NCBI RefSeq assembly: GCF_963678635.1
Contig: NC_087063.1
Span: forward strand, 34,260,540-34,324,539
Direction of reading: 5' to 3'
Source of the DNA: Symsagittifera roscoffensis
Taxonomy: Eukaryota > Xenacoelomorpha > Acoela > Convolutidae
DNA: 64,000 nt
Both the position numbers and the translations under genes were made by a program. Under the pieces are notes generated by a model, which was not told the origin of the DNA, did not search any database, and saw only the letters and a list, made by a program, of their open reading frames with translations. Every line of letters starts with the position of its first letter. Position 1 is the stretch's first letter. This document shows positions 63,690 through 64,000 of the stretch, in pieces.

Positions 63690-64000
63690 GAGGTGGTCAT
63701 TGGTCTAGTTCAATGAAGTCCTTTTCTGCGAAGTCAAGTCGTACTCTTTAAGACCACTACTGTCTACGGCAAACAAATTTAAATTTCATTGGAGTGATGA
63801 AAACGGAAAAGCGTTCAAAAACATTCTTAATGCCGTTAAAAACATTACGGAAAACAGACACTTCGTAAGTGACAGGGAAACTCGCATTGTTTGTGACGCT
63901 AGCCGCGAAGGAATAGGCGCGGCTCTTGAACAAGATACACCAGATGGTTGGGCAACCATTGCGTATGCATCAAGGTTCTTAAATTCATGCGAACAGAAAT
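63690..64000 (+). pseudogene. Ty3/gypsy-type pol fragment (end of RT, RNase H), runs off the window
   Basis: Frame open from about 63745 to the end of the window: SYSLRPLLSTANKFKFHW, then a segment with CDASREGIGAALEQ and IAYASRFLN. These are the RT connection and the first RNase H block with its catalytic Asp, as in Ty3/gypsy pol. Before 63745 the frame is broken (an IGLVQ-stop near 63700), so this copy is at least 5'-damaged. Whether it is coding downstream cannot be seen. Confidence 0.75.

Overview
The window looks like AT-rich nuclear DNA of an invertebrate animal. It holds spliced genes with long, repeat-filled introns, a CR1-like LINE, a hAT-type MITE, degenerate Ty3/gypsy retrotransposon remains and tRNA-like (SINE-style) repeats. 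There are no operons, Shine-Dalgarno sites or CRISPR arrays. I cannot name the phylum from the sequence.

Layout. 1-13.4 kb has no convincing gene: tRNA-like and foldback repeats, a 105-bp minisatellite, a large inverted repeat (2.93-3.47 kb against 9.54-10.08 kb), a degenerate ~90-bp minisatellite, and one weak minus-strand exon candidate (8.77-8.94 kb). 13.475-18.344 kb is a tandem triplication of a 1,624-bp unit carrying a seven-transmembrane receptor-like gene on the minus strand. Only the rightmost copy has a complete first exon (predicted 328 aa); the other two lack the ATG and first helix. 19.527-41.807 kb is a mitofusin gene on the plus strand, rebuilt here as 13 exons giving about 747 aa with GTPase motifs, paired membrane segments and heptad-repeat regions. 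A 2.85-kb tandem duplication inside it copies exons 7 and 8 exactly in frame (83 codons), so the locus has two such cassettes. The two genes are divergent, with about 1.1 kb between start codons. 42-53 kb is intergenic: a repeat copy, diverged MITE fragments, one intact MITE with an 8-bp target duplication, and a decayed Ty3/gypsy gag-protease-RT fragment. 53.2-57.8 kb is a CR1-like LINE on the minus strand with an SGNH esterase ORF, a PHD-like finger/RRM-like ORF, and an intact endonuclease-reverse transcriptase ORF. The last two are in the same frame at their junction and separated only by a UGA CUA stop context. 58-64 kb is repeats, a nested MITE cluster and, at the edge, the reverse transcriptase/RNase H part of another Ty3/gypsy pol.

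Most notable: (i) the in-frame exon cassette duplication in mitofusin; (ii) a recurring non-autonomous repeat class with a 5' hairpin, internal Pol III-like boxes and a conserved 3' GCGAAGC...GCTTCGC-CTCTGT hairpin; (iii) the candidate readthrough stop between LINE ORFs; (iv) the receptor triplication. Exon borders come from reading frame, splice consensus and remembered family conservation, not from transcripts. The near-identical tandem duplications could be recent events or assembly artefacts.
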